A DNA stretch of 46,689 nt from Arthrobacter celericrescens (GCF_003614925.1 NZ_QYLP01000010.1:1-46689); one strand, 5' to 3'. Counted from the first letter of the stretch, positions 26,246 to 35,245 are shown. Translations and numbers: made by a program. Notes: generated by a model not told the origin, from the letters alone.

Positions 26246-27303
26246 GCATGACGACTGATGAACTCACCATCGCGATCGCCGTCCCGCTCGAAGCTGAGCA
26301 TGTGGAGCGTATCCGCGCCATCGATCCGGCCATCACGGTTCTCTACGATCCGGAGCTGCTGCCGCCGGAACGCTTCCCGGCCGACCACTCCGGAGACCCG
26401 GCCTTCAAGCGCACGCCTGAACAGGAAGAGCGCTACTGGGAGATGCTCAACCAGGCACAGATCCTCTACGGTTTCCCCAACGAGAACCCGGCAGGCCTGG
26501 CCCGCATCGCGCAGAGCAACCCGCGGCTGCAGTGGATCCACGCCATGGCAGCCGGCGCCGGCGGAGCCGTGAAGGCCTCGGGCCTCGACACCGCCACCCT
26601 GGACAAGTTCAAGGTCACCACCTCCGCCGGTGTGCACGCCCTGCCGCTGGCCGAATTCGCCGCGCTCGGCATCCTCAACGGCTTCAAGCGCAGCGCCGAG
26701 CTCGCACAGGACCAGGCAGCCAAGGTCTGGCCGGAGCTCCGGATTCCCACCAAGCTGGTGAACGGTTCCACGCTGGTCATCACGGGCCTCGGTGAAATCG
26801 GCATGGAGACCGCGCGCGTCGCCCGGGCCCTCGGCATGCGGGTCAGCGGGACCAAGCGGAACGTCGAAGCGATCGACGGCATCGAGGAAGTCGCCACGAA
26901 CGACGGCCTTGCCGGGCTGCTCGCCACCGCCGACGCCGTCGTCAACACCCTCCCGGGCACGCCGTACACCGAGCGGCTCTTCAACCGCGAGGCCTTCGCG
27001 GCCATGAAGCCGGGCACGGTGTTCGTGAACGTGGGGCGCGGCACTGTCGTGGACGAAGACGCCCTGCTGGAGGCGCTGGAGAACGGACAGGTCTCCTACG
27101 CCTGCCTGGACGTCTTCGCGGTGGAGCCCCTCCCCCAGGACAGCCCGCTTTGGAACCACCCGAAGGTGATGGTCTCGCCGCACACCTCGGCCCTCAGCGC
27201 CGCCGAGAACCGGCTGATCGCCGAACGCTTCTGCAGCAACCTGCGGATCTTCCTTGAGGGCGGCGAAATGCCGCACCTCGTGGACACGGTGCACTTCTAC
27301 TAA
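26236..27303 (+). CDS. D-2-hydroxyacid dehydrogenase
   Basis: This 355-residue NAD(P)-dependent dehydrogenase has the Rossmann motif ITGLGEIGMETARVARALGM with a following TKR (suggesting NADP). VNVGRGTVVDEDALLEAL and the catalytic-His segment SPHTSALSAAEN follow. The substrate may be glyoxylate, hydroxypyruvate or a related 2-keto acid. Three in-frame ATGs (26236, 26239, 26248) lie close to an apparent -10, and none has a Shine-Dalgarno sequence, so the transcript may be nearly leaderless. It is divergent from the sugar-acid operon and shares its operator region. Confidence 0.92.
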   Translation: MMNSMTTDELTIAIAVPLEAEHVERIRAIDPAITVLYDPELLPPERFPADHSGDPAFKRTPEQEERYWEMLNQAQILYGFPNENPAGLARIAQSNPRLQWIHAMAAGAGGAVKASGLDTATLDKFKVTTSAGVHALPLAEFAALGILNGFKRSAELAQDQAAKVWPELRIPTKLVNGSTLVITGLGEIGMETARVARALGMRVSGTKRNVEAIDGIEEVATNDGLAGLLATADAVVNTLPGTPYTERLFNREAFAAMKPGTVFVNVGRGTVVDEDALLEALENGQVSYACLDVFAVEPLPQDSPLWNHPKVMVSPHTSALSAAENRLIAERFCSNLRIFLEGGEMPHLVDTVHFY

Positions 27304-27323
27304 ACCGGCTCCACGGCTCCACA

Positions 27324-27361
27324 CAGAACGGCCCCGGCGGATTTCCGCCGGGGCCGTTCTG
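27324..27361 (+). terminator. Intrinsic terminator after D-2-hydroxyacid dehydrogenase
   Basis: Perfect 18-bp arms beginning CAGAACGGCCCCGGCGG surround a minimal loop, 20 bases past the stop. The outer end of the stem closes with TTCTGTT on the plus strand. Confidence 0.85.
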
Positions 27362-27384
27362 TTGCCCTGATCCTTCATACGCAG

Positions 27385-27420
27385 CGAAGCGGCGGCTCCG
27401 CGGAGGGAGCCGCCGCTTCG
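27385..27420 (-). terminator. Hairpin downstream of the MHS transporter gene
   Basis: Perfect 15-bp arms (CGAAGCGGCGGCTCC and its complement) surround a 6-base loop, 20 bases past the transporter stop on the minus strand. There is no T-tract. With the neighbouring plus-strand terminator it forms a convergent double barrier. Confidence 0.65.
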
Positions 27421-27440
27421 ACGTTCTTGCTACTGGACGC

Positions 27441-28790
27441 CTAGCTGGCGTCCTCCAGGGCGAGCAGGTCGCGGCCTGCCGTCTCCGGCGTGAAGAAGCT
27501 GGCGGCGAAGGAGATCAGCGCCAGGACCAGGGAGTAGACCGCCAGGACCAGCCACGAGAAGCCGGTCGCTGCGAGCAGCGCGGCACCGACCAGGGGCACC
27601 AGGCCGCCGGCGATGACGGCGGAGATCTCGCGGCTCAGGGCGACGCCGGTGAAGCGGTAGCGGGCGCCGAAGAGCTCGGGAAGCAGCGGGCACTGCGGGC
27701 CCAGCATGGACTGCACGCCGAGGGCGATGCCCACCACCATGACCACCCAGACGAGCGTCGGGTTGCCGAGGGTCACCAGGTAGAACGCGGGCAGCGCGAT
27801 GACCGCCTGGAACAGGGCGCCGTAGCGGTAGACCGGCACGCGGCCGAAACGGTCCGAGAGGGCGCCGAAGGTGACAACCATGACGGCGGCGAAGCCGGCG
27901 GCGATCAGCAGGCCCACCGGGCCGATGAACTTGTCGCCCGGGAAGATGCCTTCCTTGGCGGAGAGGAAGGCGATAAGGAGCGCCGAATAGATCGAGGAGT
28001 TTCCGTTTTCGCCCATGCGCAGGCCGATGCCCACCAGCACGTTCTTCTTGGAGTGCTTCCACAGTTCGCCCACCGGGTTCTTGACCACGTTCTTGTGCGC
28101 CTCCAGCTCCTGGAAAACAGGGGTCTCCTTGAGCTTGAGGCGGATAAAGACGGCCACCAGGATCAGGATGAAGCTTGCCAGGAACGGCACGCGCCACAGC
28201 CACCCTTCCAGCACGGACTTGTCCGCGAGGGCGATCAGGGCAAAGGTGCCGGCGCCGAGCAGGGTGCCCAGCTGGATGCCGACGAACGGCAGTGCGGCGA
28301 AGAAACCACGACGGCGGCGCGGGGCGACTTCCGAGATCAGGGTCGTTGCGCCGGCCTGCTCGGCGCCGGCGCCGAGACCTTGGACGATACGGAGAGTGAC
28401 CAGCAGGACCGCGCCGAGCATGCCGGCCTGCTCGAAGGTGGGCAGCAAGCCGATGGCGAAGCTGGCAAGGCCCATCATGCCGATGGTCAGCAGCAGGACC
28501 ATCTTGCGGCCGAAGCGGTCGCCAATGTAGCCGAAGATGATGCCGCCGAACGGCCGGGCTGCGAAGCCGACGCCGTAGGTGGCGAACGACGCGATCAGGG
28601 CGCCCGTGTCGCCCAGCGGCTTGAAGAACAACGGCCCGAAGATCAAGGCCGAAGCCAGGCCGTAGATGTAGAAATCGTAGTACTCCAGGGCGGAGCCGAC
28701 GGAACTGGCAAGCGTGGCTTTCCGCAACTGGCCCGGATCGACGACCGCGTCGTCCGGACCGGCAACCACGGTCTTAGTACGAATTGTCAC
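27441..28790 (-). CDS. MFS transporter, metabolite:H+ symporter (MHS) family
   Basis: This 449-residue, 12-TM transporter has the MHS signatures SALEYYDFYIYGLASALIF in TM1, ARPFGGIIFGYIGDRFGRK between TM2 and TM3, and LRIVQGLGAGAEQAGATTL in TM4. WRVPFLASF and a long central loop follow. Family members import organic acids such as shikimate, citrate, dicarboxylates or osmolytes with H+. Context suggests a sugar acid or hydroxyacid. The start GTG at 28790 has AAGGGAG five bases upstream; a GTG two codons earlier is possible. Its promoter carries the TGAACA/TGTTCA sites. Confidence 0.92.
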   Translation of the reverse strand: MTIRTKTVVAGPDDAVVDPGQLRKATLASSVGSALEYYDFYIYGLASALIFGPLFFKPLGDTGALIASFATYGVGFAARPFGGIIFGYIGDRFGRKMVLLLTIGMMGLASFAIGLLPTFEQAGMLGAVLLVTLRIVQGLGAGAEQAGATTLISEVAPRRRRGFFAALPFVGIQLGTLLGAGTFALIALADKSVLEGWLWRVPFLASFILILVAVFIRLKLKETPVFQELEAHKNVVKNPVGELWKHSKKNVLVGIGLRMGENGNSSIYSALLIAFLSAKEGIFPGDKFIGPVGLLIAAGFAAVMVVTFGALSDRFGRVPVYRYGALFQAVIALPAFYLVTLGNPTLVWVVMVVGIALGVQSMLGPQCPLLPELFGARYRFTGVALSREISAVIAGGLVPLVGAALLAATGFSWLVLAVYSLVLALISFAASFFTPETAGRDLLALEDAS

Positions 28791-28865
28791 TAGCACTCCC
28801 TTAGGAACATCCAGGCCCCCGTTGGCCTGGGCATAGCATCGGCACGGTGGCCAGAATCACTATAT

Positions 28866-28897
28866 TGAACAGCGTACAACAAGCTGAACAATGTTCA
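28866..28897. promoter_or_regulatory. IclR-type operator upstream of the MHS transporter
   Basis: TGAACA-A-TGTTCA (28885-28897) is a perfect palindrome, with a third half-site TGAACA at 28866-28871. It lies in the gap between the transporter start (28790) and the IclR stop (28925). A plausible minus-strand -10, TATAGT, lies just downstream at the 28859-28864 side. Confidence 0.6.
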
Positions 28898-28924
28898 AGA
28901 GGTATAATCAGATTTATTTCCCGA

Positions 28925-29722
28925 TCAGCCCATCGGGTTGCCCAGGGAGTGCGCGAGCTCCTTGAGTTCCTTGACCATCAGGTCGCCCTGTTCTTCCGAA
29001 TACGTCGCTTTAAGGGACGTGACGGAGAGCCCCAGACTCGGCCCGTGTGCCCCGTGGGTCGGCACGGGCACCGCCAGGCAAACCACGCCCAGGGTGGATT
29101 CCTCGTCTTCGAAGGCGAAGCCGCGGCGGCGGATTTCGGCCACCTGGGCCTTGAGCTCGGCCGCCGAACGCAGGGACTTGGCGGTCATGACCGGGAGTTC
29201 GAGTTCGTCCGGGAACATCGCCTCAATGTCGTGGTCGTGGAGCTGGGCCAGGAGGGCCTTGCCGACGGCGCACAGGGACAGCGGCATCTTGTCGCCGATG
29301 TTGGAGGTGAGGCGGACAGCCGGGTGGCCTTCGTAACGGGCCAGGTAGATGACATGGTCGCCGTCGCGCATCGCGATGCGGACCGTCTCGCCGGAGAGCG
29401 TCGGTGCCTGCTCGCAGTACTTGTAGAACTCCTGGACCTCATCGAGCCGGCTCAGGTAGGCGGCGCCCAGCTCCACGAGCTTGCGGCCGAGCGAGAAGTC
29501 AGCGCCCTCGCGCGTGATCAGGCGCGCTTCTTCAAGGGCAAGCAGGAGGTTTGAGGTGGACGACTTCGGGATGCCCAGTTCGCGTGCCAGGTCACTCAGG
29601 GTCAGCCGGCCCGACGGCGCAGCGGCCAAGGCATCCAGCACAGCGGCCGCCCGGGTCACCGCGGGAGCCGGCGAGGAACCCCCGGGGCTCTCAGTGGAAC
29701 GGGAAGCGCGGGAATCGGCCAT
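28925..29722 (-). CDS. IclR family transcriptional regulator
   Basis: This 265-residue protein has an N-terminal winged HTH (RAAAVLDALAAAPSGRLTLS and then DLARELGIPKSSTSNLLLAL) at about residues 24-70. A C-terminal IclR effector domain contains YLARYEGHPAVRLTSNIGDKMPLSLCAVGKALLA and the cysteine/glycine loop LGVVCLAVPVPTHGAHGPSLGLSV. Members sense small organic acids. The start ATG follows GGAGAG. The gene is immediately upstream of the MHS transporter on the same strand, and the recurring TGTTCA/TGAACA sites suggest autoregulation and control of the cluster. Confidence 0.93.
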   Translation of the reverse strand: MADSRASRSTESPGGSSPAPAVTRAAAVLDALAAAPSGRLTLSDLARELGIPKSSTSNLLLALEEARLITREGADFSLGRKLVELGAAYLSRLDEVQEFYKYCEQAPTLSGETVRIAMRDGDHVIYLARYEGHPAVRLTSNIGDKMPLSLCAVGKALLAQLHDHDIEAMFPDELELPVMTAKSLRSAAELKAQVAEIRRRGFAFEDEESTLGVVCLAVPVPTHGAHGPSLGLSVTSLKATYSEEQGDLMVKELKELAHSLGNPMG

Positions 29723-29770
29723 GACTCTCCTTGACGGTGGCTGGTCCGGAATGAAAGGCCCGGAAGACCC

Positions 29771-29788
29771 TGTTCAGTCCAGTGAACA
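29771..29788. promoter_or_regulatory. IclR-type operator in the iclR promoter
   Basis: TGTTCA-GTCCAG-TGAACA has two perfect half-sites spaced by six bases, 49 bases upstream of the IclR start codon. It matches the half-sites found in the transporter and hydroxyacid dehydrogenase promoters. Confidence 0.6.
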
Positions 29789-29882
29789 AGTCCCATCATA
29801 GTGGCTTCGCAGTAAATGCGCTCCGGAGTGGCGGGAAACAGGACGCTTCCCAACACAGGGAATTCACTGTATATTCATTTTC

Positions 29883-29927
29883 GAGCTCTCCACCGCGGCA
29901 TCCCCCAATAGTCGCGGTGGAGAGCTC
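29883..29927. repeat. Strong hairpin in the gene-free region upstream of iclR
   Basis: Perfect 15-bp arms (GAGCTCTCCACCGCG and its complement) surround a 15-base loop. No T-tract follows on either strand. The rest of the 295-base gap between the IclR gene and tRNA-Val holds the IclR promoter and the tRNA terminator. I see no open reading frame of note in it. Confidence 0.6.
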
Positions 29928-29965
29928 TTCCAGTTTCCGGACTCTTCGGCGCGCGATTCGCGGGC

Positions 29966-30013
29966 ATAAAAGAAGCCCGCCATTCCTGCCTCGCGGCGTG
30001 AATGACGGGCTTC
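29966..30013 (-). terminator. Intrinsic terminator after tRNA-Val
   Basis: An imperfect stem, with GAAGCCCG..CATTC arms and their complement, lies six bases past the tRNA-Val 3' end and is followed on the minus strand by TTTTATG. Confidence 0.85.
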
Positions 30014-30018
30014 GTCGG

Positions 30019-30091
30019 TGGGTCCTACCGGGATCGAACCGATGACATCCACGGTGTAAACGTGGCGCTCTACCAGCTGAGCTAAAGACCC
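30019..30091 (-). tRNA. tRNA-Val (TAC)
   Basis: The 73-nt minus-strand cloverleaf has acceptor arms GGGTCTT and AGGACCC, a D arm TAGCTCAGCTGGTAGAGC, anticodon loop TTTACAC reading TAC, and T loop TTCGATC. The discriminator is A and CCA is not encoded. Confidence 0.96.
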
Positions 30092-30206
30092 AAAAACGTG
30101 GTTCCGCCGGGATTCCCGGCCGGAGCAACGAACATAGACTCTACCCGATCCGGCCGCCGGAAAGCGAATCGCCGCGCCGCCCTGAGGCGGGCAACGGTGT
30201 GCTGCT

Positions 30207-31130
30207 TCAGAGCAGCTCAGGCAGCTCCTCAGCGAGCCAGGACAAGGCGGCGCTGACCCCGGCGTCGATCTTCAGGTCGGCAAGGCCGTCTCCGCGGGTG
30301 GCGCCCCGGTTGATGATCACCACCGGCTTGCCCGCCTTCGCGGCGTGGCGGACAAAGCGCAGCCCGCTCATGACGGTCAGCGACGAGCCGGCCACCAGCA
30401 AGGCCCCGGCGTCATCGACCATGGCATAGGCGCGTTCCACCCGCTCCTTGGGCACGTTCTCGCCGAAATAGACGAAGTCCGGTTTCAGCACGCCGCCGCA
30501 CACCGGGCACCTGGCCACCACGAAACCACGGATCAGCTCCGGATCTTCCACGACGGCGTCGGCGTCGGGCGCCATCTCGATGACGCCCGTGGCTTCGGCG
30601 GCTTCGAGGAATCCAGGATTGATTTCCTCAAGGATTCCGCTCAGCAGCTTCCTGCTGAAGCCGTGGCCGCCGTCGAGGCAAACCACCCGGTCGTAGCGGC
30701 CGTGGAGGTCCACCACGTTACGGCTGCCGGCGTCTTCGTGCAGCCGGTCGACGTTCTGCGTGATCAGCCCGCTCAGGAGGCCGCGCCCTTCCAAGCGGGC
30801 GACGGCGAAATGCCCGGCATTCGGATCGGCATGCCGGAGTTTGGACCAGCCGATGTGGTTGCGCGCCCAATAGCGACGGCGGTTGTCGGCGCTGCCGACG
30901 AACTCCTGGTAGGTCATCGGCTTGCGGGGCGCAGCACCCGGGCCACGGTAATCCGGAATGCCCGAATCCGTGCTCAGGCCCGCACCGGTGAGCACGGCCA
31001 GGTGTTTCCCGCCAAGGAGGCCGGAGGCCTGCCGCATCGCCGGGACGTCCTCCGCCGCCAGCGGAGCCGTCCCGGCCGGTGCCAGGCTGGCCAGGCCGGT
31101 TGTCCCGATCCCGGGGCGGCGTGCGTCCAT
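30207..31130 (-). CDS. Sir2 family NAD-dependent protein deacylase
   Basis: This 307-residue sirtuin has an extended N-terminus of about 45 residues. The NAD-binding motif GAGLSTDSGIPDYRG is at 49-63, TQNVD at 124-128, catalytic His143 in LHG, and GSSLTVMSG near the C-terminus. It removes acyl groups from lysines using NAD. The structural zinc site is altered: the second half has CPVC (208-211), but the first reads C151-L-D-G-G-H, with Gly where the second Cys of CxxC should be. His156 could substitute. It is the last gene of a DUF3052-ahpE-sir2 operon. A shorter start at Met32 is possible. Confidence 0.9.
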   Translation of the reverse strand: MDARRPGIGTTGLASLAPAGTAPLAAEDVPAMRQASGLLGGKHLAVLTGAGLSTDSGIPDYRGPGAAPRKPMTYQEFVGSADNRRRYWARNHIGWSKLRHADPNAGHFAVARLEGRGLLSGLITQNVDRLHEDAGSRNVVDLHGRYDRVVCLDGGHGFSRKLLSGILEEINPGFLEAAEATGVIEMAPDADAVVEDPELIRGFVVARCPVCGGVLKPDFVYFGENVPKERVERAYAMVDDAGALLVAGSSLTVMSGLRFVRHAAKAGKPVVIINRGATRGDGLADLKIDAGVSAALSWLAEELPELL

Positions 31131-31149
31131 GGCTTCAGGCCACGGACTT

Positions 31150-31650
31150 TCAGGCGCCGAGACCGGCGAGTGCCGCCCGGTATTCGGCCAGGTCCCGGGC
31201 CTGACCGCGCGGATTCACCACGACGTAGCGGATGATGCCTGCCGCATCGATGATGAAGGTGCCGCGCAAGGCCATGCCTGTGGCGTCGTCGAACACTCCA
31301 TATGTCCGGGCGACCTCGCCGTGCGGCCAGAAATCGGCGAGCAGGTCGAAGCTGTAGCCTTCCTTCTCCGCGTAGGCGCGCTGGGCGAACTTGCTGTCCA
31401 CCGAAACGCCCAGGACCGTGGCGTTGGCGTCCTCGAAAACGGCGAGGTTGTCCCGGATCTCGCAGAGTTCGCCGGTGCAGATCCCGGAGAACGCGAAGGG
31501 GTAGAAAACGACGGCGACGTTGCGTCCCCGGAGGGTGGAGAGGCGGACCGGTTCGCCGTACTGGTTGACAAGCTCAAAGTCGGGGGCTTCCTCACCGACC
31601 GCCGGAACGCCCTGCAGCACGTCCGCCCGGCCGGCCCGGGAGTGCGTCAC
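31150..31650 (-). CDS. Peroxiredoxin, AhpE-like
   Basis: This 166-residue thioredoxin-fold peroxidase has the motif YPFAFSGICTGELCEIRD, where Cys58 is the peroxidatic cysteine and Cys63 a nearby second cysteine. VLGVSVDSKFAQRAYAEKEG and RGTFIIDAAG are typical of the AhpE/BCP-like 1-Cys group first described in mycobacteria. It reduces peroxides and peroxynitrite in the cytoplasm. The GTG start overlaps the DUF3052 stop by 4 bases (GTGA), so the two are translationally coupled. It is followed after 19 bases by the sirtuin. Confidence 0.92.
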   Translation of the reverse strand: MTHSRAGRADVLQGVPAVGEEAPDFELVNQYGEPVRLSTLRGRNVAVVFYPFAFSGICTGELCEIRDNLAVFEDANATVLGVSVDSKFAQRAYAEKEGYSFDLLADFWPHGEVARTYGVFDDATGMALRGTFIIDAAGIIRYVVVNPRGQARDLAEYRAALAGLGA

Positions 31651-32069
31651 TTGTTCTTCTTCCGGGCGACGAGGCGGGTGGCGCTCCAGTCCTTGGACAC
31701 ACCAGCGGACGTGGTGCAGTGGAGGCCCGCCGTGGGAGCGGCGTCCTGGATTTCAGACGGGGAAACGTGGCTGGGACGGCCGGACTTGGGGGTCAGGACC
31801 CACACCACGCCGCCCTCGCTGAGAGTGGTCTGGGAATCCACCAAGGCATCGACGAGATCGCCGTCGCCGTCACGCCACCAGAAGATCACGGCATCGACGA
31901 CCTCGTGGTCGTCCTCGTCGAGGAGTTCGGAGCCGGTCAGCTCCTCAATATCGTCACGCAAGTCGAAGTCGACATCATCGTCGTAACCGAACTCTTGAAT
32001 CAGATCCCCGTCCTTGAAACCCAATCTTTCCGCCACATTTACCGATGTGGCGGCGTCGGCCTCGCTCAC
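31647..32069 (-). CDS. DUF3052 family protein
   Basis: This 140-residue actinobacterial protein contains VAERLGFKDGDLIQEFGYDD, then the acidic FDLRDDIEELTGSELLDEDD, AVIFWWRDGDGDLVDALVD and VVWVLTPKSGRPSHVSPSEI. Function is unknown. The family is widespread in actinobacteria and often sits near aceE, as here: aceE is divergent, 374 bases away. The start GTG at 32069 has GGAGGAAAAC directly upstream, better than an in-frame ATG 63 bases further up. Confidence 0.9.
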   Translation of the reverse strand: MSEADAATSVNVAERLGFKDGDLIQEFGYDDDVDFDLRDDIEELTGSELLDEDDHEVVDAVIFWWRDGDGDLVDALVDSQTTLSEGGVVWVLTPKSGRPSHVSPSEIQDAAPTAGLHCTTSAGVSKDWSATRLVARKKNK

Positions 32070-32443
32070 GTTTTCCTCCTCTGAAGTGATTTCGATTACT
32101 ACCAGCCAACACCCTTTGGGTGCCTGCTTCAAGCCATTATCGCCCGATGAACCCGATTACGTGTCACCGCCACTGCGGCAAAAGCACGGCGAATCCTCAG
32201 TCACATCACGCTTAAACGGCCTGCGCGGCTACGCATCCCAGCATCGACAAAGCTACAGTGGCCAGTAAGCACATCGGCTGCAGGGCAACCGCCCCGTAAA
32301 TGCGCAGCCGTTGCTCTAGAGAACCTGCCCGGCATACCTGACCGGGCTGTTGTAACCGAGATGTCGCACACGACGCGTTCATGACGGGCAGTTACCCTGC
32401 CGGACTTGAGGCGCCGCTGCTTGCGCCAAAAGAGAGGTTGGAC
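32070..32443. promoter_or_regulatory. Divergent promoter region between DUF3052 and aceE
   Basis: These 374 bases have no convincing gene. They must hold promoters for both flanking genes. I see a small hairpin (GCCCGG / CCGGGC arms, 32327-32347) in the aceE leader. I see no clear -35/-10 pair. Confidence 0.4.
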
Positions 32444-35194
32444 GTGGCTGCAGGAGAAGAGACCTCACACATCCTCAGCGGGTTGACTGCCCAGCTGCCT
32501 GATCGTGATCCGGAAGAGACCGCGGAATGGATTGAGTCCCTGGACACCTTGATCAAGGAGCAGGGAACCGAACGCGCGCAATACATCATGCGCAGCCTGT
32601 TGCAGCGTGCCGGCGCGCAGTCCGTGGGCGTGCCCATGGTCACGACGACGGACTATGTAAACACCATCCCGGCGGACCAGGAAGCGAAGTTCCCGGGCAA
32701 CGAAGAATTCGAGCGCCGCTACCGGGCGTACATGCGTTGGAATGCAGCAGTGATGGTGCACCGCGCACAGCGCTCCGACATCGGCGTGGGCGGACACATT
32801 TCCACGTACGCCGGCGCCGCTACTTTGTACGAAGTGGGCTTCAACCACTTCTTCCGCGGCAAGGACCACCCGTCCGGCGGCGACCAGGTGTTCTTCCAGG
32901 GACACGCTTCCCCCGGCATGTACGCCCGCGCCTTCATGGAAGGACGCCTCGGCGAAGAAGACCTTGACGGTTTCCGCCAGGAGAAGTCCAAGGAGGGCCA
33001 CGCGCTGTCCTCCTACCCGCACCCGCGCCTGATGCCGGCCTTCTGGGAATTCCCCACGGTCTCCATGGGCATCGGCCCGATGAATGCCATCTACCAGGCC
33101 CAGGCCAACCGCTACCTGCAGGGCCGGGGCATCAAGGACACCTCCGAGCAGCAGGTCTGGGCCTTCCTCGGCGACGGTGAAATGGACGAGCCCGAATCGC
33201 GCGGCTTGCTCCAGCTCGCCGCCAACGAAAACCTGGACAACCTGAACTTCGTCATCAACTGCAACCTGCAGCGCCTCGACGGACCCGTCCGCGGCAACGG
33301 CAAGATCATGCAGGAACTCGAGGCGTTCTTCCGCGGTGCCGGCTGGAACGTCATCAAGGTGGTCTGGGGCCGCGAGTGGGACGACCTGCTCGCCAAGGAC
33401 TCCGACGGTTCCCTCGTGAACATCATGAACGAGACCCTCGACGGCGACTACCAGACCTACAAGGCAGAGTCCGGCGGATTCGTGCGCGAGCACTTCTTCG
33501 GCAAGACCCCGGCCACCAAGGACATGGTTGCCGACTTCTCGGACGAGCAGATCTGGCAGCTCAAGCGCGGCGGCCATGACTACCGCAAGGTCTACGCCGC
33601 CTACAAGGCTGCCACCGAGTTCAAGGGCAAGCCGACCGTCATCCTTGCCAAGACCGTCAAGGGCTACGGCCTGGGGCCGCACTTCGAGGGCCGCAACGCG
33701 ACCCACCAGATGAAGAAGCTGACGCTGGAGGACCTGAAGGCCTTCCGCGACTACCTGCGCATCCCGATCACGGACGAGCAGCTTGAAGCCGACCCGTACC
33801 GTCCGCCGTATTACCACCCGGGCATGGACGCGCCGGAGATCAAGTACCTCATGGAGCGCCGCGCGGAATTGGGCGGCTTCCTCCCGGAGCGCCGTTCCAA
33901 GCACACCGAGGTGACGCTTCCGGAGGACAAGTCCTACGAGGTCGCCAAGCGCGGTTCGGGCAAGCAGCAGGCAGCCACCACCATGGCCTTCGTACGCCTG
34001 CTCAAGGACCTCATGCGCGACAAGAACTTCGGCGCGCGCTTTGTCCCGGTTGTCCCGGACGAATCCCGCACCTTTGGCATGGACGCGTTCTTCCCGACGG
34101 CGAAGATCTACAACCCGAAGGGCCAGAACTACCTGTCCGTGGACCGCGACCTTGTGCTTGCGTACAAGGAGTCCCCGGCCGGCCAGCTGATCCACCCGGG
34201 CATCAACGAGGCCGGTGCCGTCGCAGCGTTCACCGCGGCCGGAACCTCCTACGCCACCCACGGCGAACCCCTGGTTCCGATCTACGTGTTCTACTCGATG
34301 TTCGGCTTCCAGCGCACGGGCGACTCCTTCTGGGCAGCGGCGGACCAGATGACCCGCGGCTTCATCGTCGGCGCCACCGCAGGACGCACCACCCTGACCG
34401 GTGAAGGCCTGCAGCACGCCGACGGCCACTCCCCCCTCCTGGCCTCCACCAACCCGGCCGTGGTCACCTACGACCCCGCCTACGGTTACGAAATCGGACA
34501 CATCATCCGTGACGGCCTGGAGCGGATGTACGGCCCCGACTCGGCCGACCGCAACCTCATGTACTACCTGACCGTGTACAACGAGCCGATCGTCCAGCCG
34601 GCCGAGCCCGAAGACCTCGATGTCAACGGCCTCCTCAAGGGCATCTACCGGCTCGCCGCCGCCACCAACGGGTCCGCGGAACGCCCGAAGGCCCAGATCC
34701 TCGCCTCCGGCGTCTCGGTGCCGTGGGCCCTGGAAGCCCAGCGCATCCTTGACGAGGAATGGAACGTGGCAGCCGACGTCTGGTCCGTCACCTCCTGGAA
34801 CGAACTGCGCCGCGACGGCCTTGCCGCCGAGGAGCAGGCCTTCCTGAACCCGGGCGAAGCCGCCCACGTACCGTTCGTCGCCCAGCAGCTTGCCGGCGCC
34901 GAGGGCCCCGTGGTTGCCGTTTCGGACTACATGAAGGCTGTTCCGGACCAGATCCGCCAGTTCATCCCGAACGACTTCGCGGCCCTGGGTGCAGACGGCT
35001 TCGGTTTCTCCGACACCCGTGCCGCGGCACGTCGCTTCTTCAAGAACGACACCCACTCGATCGTCGCCAAGACCCTCCAGCTGCTGGCGCAGCAGGGCAA
35101 GGTCGACCCCTCGGCCCCCGGCCTGGCAATCGAGAAGTACCGCCTGCTCGACGTCAACGCAGGAACCACCGGCGGCGCCGGCGGCGACAGCTAA
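32444..35194 (+). CDS. aceE: Pyruvate dehydrogenase E1 component, homodimeric type
   Basis: This 916-residue thiamine-diphosphate enzyme decarboxylates pyruvate for acetyl-CoA synthesis. Conserved elements include the DYVNTIP N-terminal region, [21 protein letters not shown] and the thiamine-binding [10 protein letters not shown] followed by [14 protein letters not shown]. Later are [28 protein letters not shown] and [17 protein letters not shown]. Length matches actinobacterial AceE. In these bacteria the E2 and E3 partners are usually elsewhere, often shared with 2-oxoglutarate dehydrogenase. The start GTG at 32444 follows AGAGAGG; a longer start at 32381 is less likely. Confidence 0.97.
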   Translation: MAAGEETSHILSGLTAQLPDRDPEETAEWIESLDTLIKEQGTERAQYIMRSLLQRAGAQSVGVPMVTTTDYVNTIPADQEAKFPGNEEFERRYRAYMRWNAAVMVHRAQRSDIGVGGHISTYAGAATLYEVGFNHFFRGKDHPSGGDQVFFQGHASPGMYARAFMEGRLGEEDLDGFRQEKSKEGHALSSYPHPRLMPAFWEFPTVSMGIGPMNAIYQAQANRYLQGRGIKDTSEQQVWAFLGDGEMDEPESRGLLQLAANENLDNLNFVINCNLQRLDGPVRGNGKIMQELEAFFRGAGWNVIKVVWGREWDDLLAKDSDGSLVNIMNETLDGDYQTYKAESGGFVREHFFGKTPATKDMVADFSDEQIWQLKRGGHDYRKVYAAYKAATEFKGKPTVILAKTVKGYGLGPHFEGRNATHQMKKLTLEDLKAFRDYLRIPITDEQLEADPYRPPYYHPGMDAPEIKYLMERRAELGGFLPERRSKHTEVTLPEDKSYEVAKRGSGKQQAATTMAFVRLLKDLMRDKNFGARFVPVVPDESRTFGMDAFFPTAKIYNPKGQNYLSVDRDLVLAYKESPAGQLIHPGINEAGAVAAFTAAGTSYATHGEPLVPIYVFYSMFGFQRTGDSFWAAADQMTRGFIVGATAGRTTLTGEGLQHADGHSPLLASTNPAVVTYDPAYGYEIGHIIRDGLERMYGPDSADRNLMYYLTVYNEPIVQPAEPEDLDVNGLLKGIYRLAAATNGSAERPKAQILASGVSVPWALEAQRILDEEWNVAADVWSVTSWNELRRDGLAAEEQAFLNPGEAAHVPFVAQQLAGAEGPVVAVSDYMKAVPDQIRQFIPNDFAALGADGFGFSDTRAAARRFFKNDTHSIVAKTLQLLAQQGKVDPSAPGLAIEKYRLLDVNAGTTGGAGGDS

Positions 35195-35211
35195 GCGACC
35201 GGCAACACCCA

Positions 35212-35245
35212 GACGGCGGCCCCACCGGAAGGCGGGGCCGCCGTC
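35212..35245 (+). terminator. Intrinsic terminator after aceE
   Basis: Arms GACGGCGGCCCC and GGGGCCGCCGTC surround a 10-base loop, 17 bases past the aceE stop. A short GGCGTTT follows, so the T-tract is weak. Confidence 0.75.
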
